Shown one piece after another: positions 5,578 through 5,875 of a stretch of 5,875 nt of DNA. The stretch comes from an uncultured Nitrososphaera sp. (lineage in GTDB: Archaea > Thermoproteota > Nitrososphaeria > Nitrososphaerales > Nitrososphaeraceae). Numbering within the stretch: the first letter of the stretch is position 1; each line of letters opens with the position of its first letter. Where the stretch lies: positions 1 through 5,875 of the forward strand of contig NZ_CAMLDP010000094.1 of NCBI RefSeq assembly GCF_946478925.1, read 5' to 3'. The notes beneath the pieces were generated by a model. That model saw only the letters and a list, made by a program, of their open reading frames with translations. It did not search any database and was not told the origin of the DNA. A program made the position numbers and the translations under genes.

Positions 5578-5875
5578 TTGCAGGAGCTGTTTGGGCGCCA
5601 CAAGTTCCAGCCGGGGTCGGAGCCGTTTGAAATAACGTTTCGCGACCAGAAAATAACAATCGTCGCAGGAACCGCCGGCGCCTATTCGTACAGGCGCTAC
5701 TCTGCCGGCGAGCTTGCCGCAGAGACTACCATAATCTCTGACAGTGGCGACGGCGTGGTTGTGGGCATCTTTCCCATAGCTCCGCTCCTCACCCCAAAGC
5801 AGGTGGCCAAGAACGTGTACATCAAGTTCAGGTCACCCGTCGTCATGGACCAGAGAAGCGACGCGGTTGTATACA
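5578..5875 (+). CDS. DUF432-like archaeal protein, N-terminal part (cut by right edge)
   Basis: About 99 residues are visible, beginning MQELFGRHKFQPGSEPFEI. The sequence is beta-rich and soluble, without a signal peptide or membrane helix. The pattern of FGRHKF at the start, YSYRRYSAGEL in the middle, GIFPIAPLLTPKQVAKNVYI and then KFRSPVVMDQRSDAVVY resembles my memory of the archaeal DUF432 family (usually about 250 residues, function unknown); a profile search was not possible. DUF432 genes often sit near mechanosensitive channel genes in archaea as far as I recall, which fits the mscS two genes away. The TTG at 5578 is the only usual start codon near the conserved FGRHKF; no in-frame ATG precedes it. 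The frame stays open to the window end. Confidence 0.65.
   Translation, partial: MQELFGRHKFQPGSEPFEITFRDQKITIVAGTAGAYSYRRYSAGELAAETTIISDSGDGVVVGIFPIAPLLTPKQVAKNVYIKFRSPVVMDQRSDAVVY

Overview
The window looks like a piece of an ammonia-oxidising archaeon chromosome (Thaumarchaeota/Nitrososphaerota), most likely Nitrososphaera-like. This rests on four things: AT-rich TATA-like boxes lying about 25-28 nt before several start codons (the archaeal leaderless arrangement), frequent TTG/GTG starts without a clear Shine-Dalgarno, a moderate GC coding style, and the gene families present. The species assignment is inference; no rRNA or ammonia-oxidation gene is in view.

Layout. Positions 1-356 (minus) hold the N-terminal part of a class III adenylate/guanylate cyclase-domain protein that runs off the left edge. 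A hairpin plus T-tract at 463-492 (minus) separates it from 526-1116 (minus), a secreted, extremely low-complexity Asp/Asn/Ser/Tyr/His/Cys protein. A 289-bp gap (1117-1405) carries two divergent TATA-like promoters and no gene. On its right, 1406-2269 (plus) encodes a soluble helical protein that I do not recognise. It converges with a three-gene minus-strand block: corA-type divalent cation channel (5453-4515), MscS-type mechanosensitive channel (4474-3497) and a 12-TM MFS transporter (3455-2277), separated by about 40 bp each. A 124-bp divergent region (5454-5577) then leads to the start of a plus-strand gene resembling the archaeal DUF432 family, cut by the right edge.

How the genes may work together. 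CorA, MscS and the MFS protein are all inner-membrane transport proteins in one orientation, so they may form an ion/osmotic homeostasis cluster. However, MscS has a good promoter of its own in the 40-bp gap, so a single operon is not certain. The DUF432-like gene shares its upstream region with corA. The cyclase and the low-complexity secreted protein are co-oriented, but the terminator-like element between them suggests separate transcription.

The most unusual item is the low-complexity protein. After its signal peptide it uses almost only codons with a purine in position 2 and a pyrimidine in position 3, contains no Glu, Gln, Ala, Val, Leu, Ile, Met, Phe or Pro, and splits into a Cys-containing half and a His-rich half.
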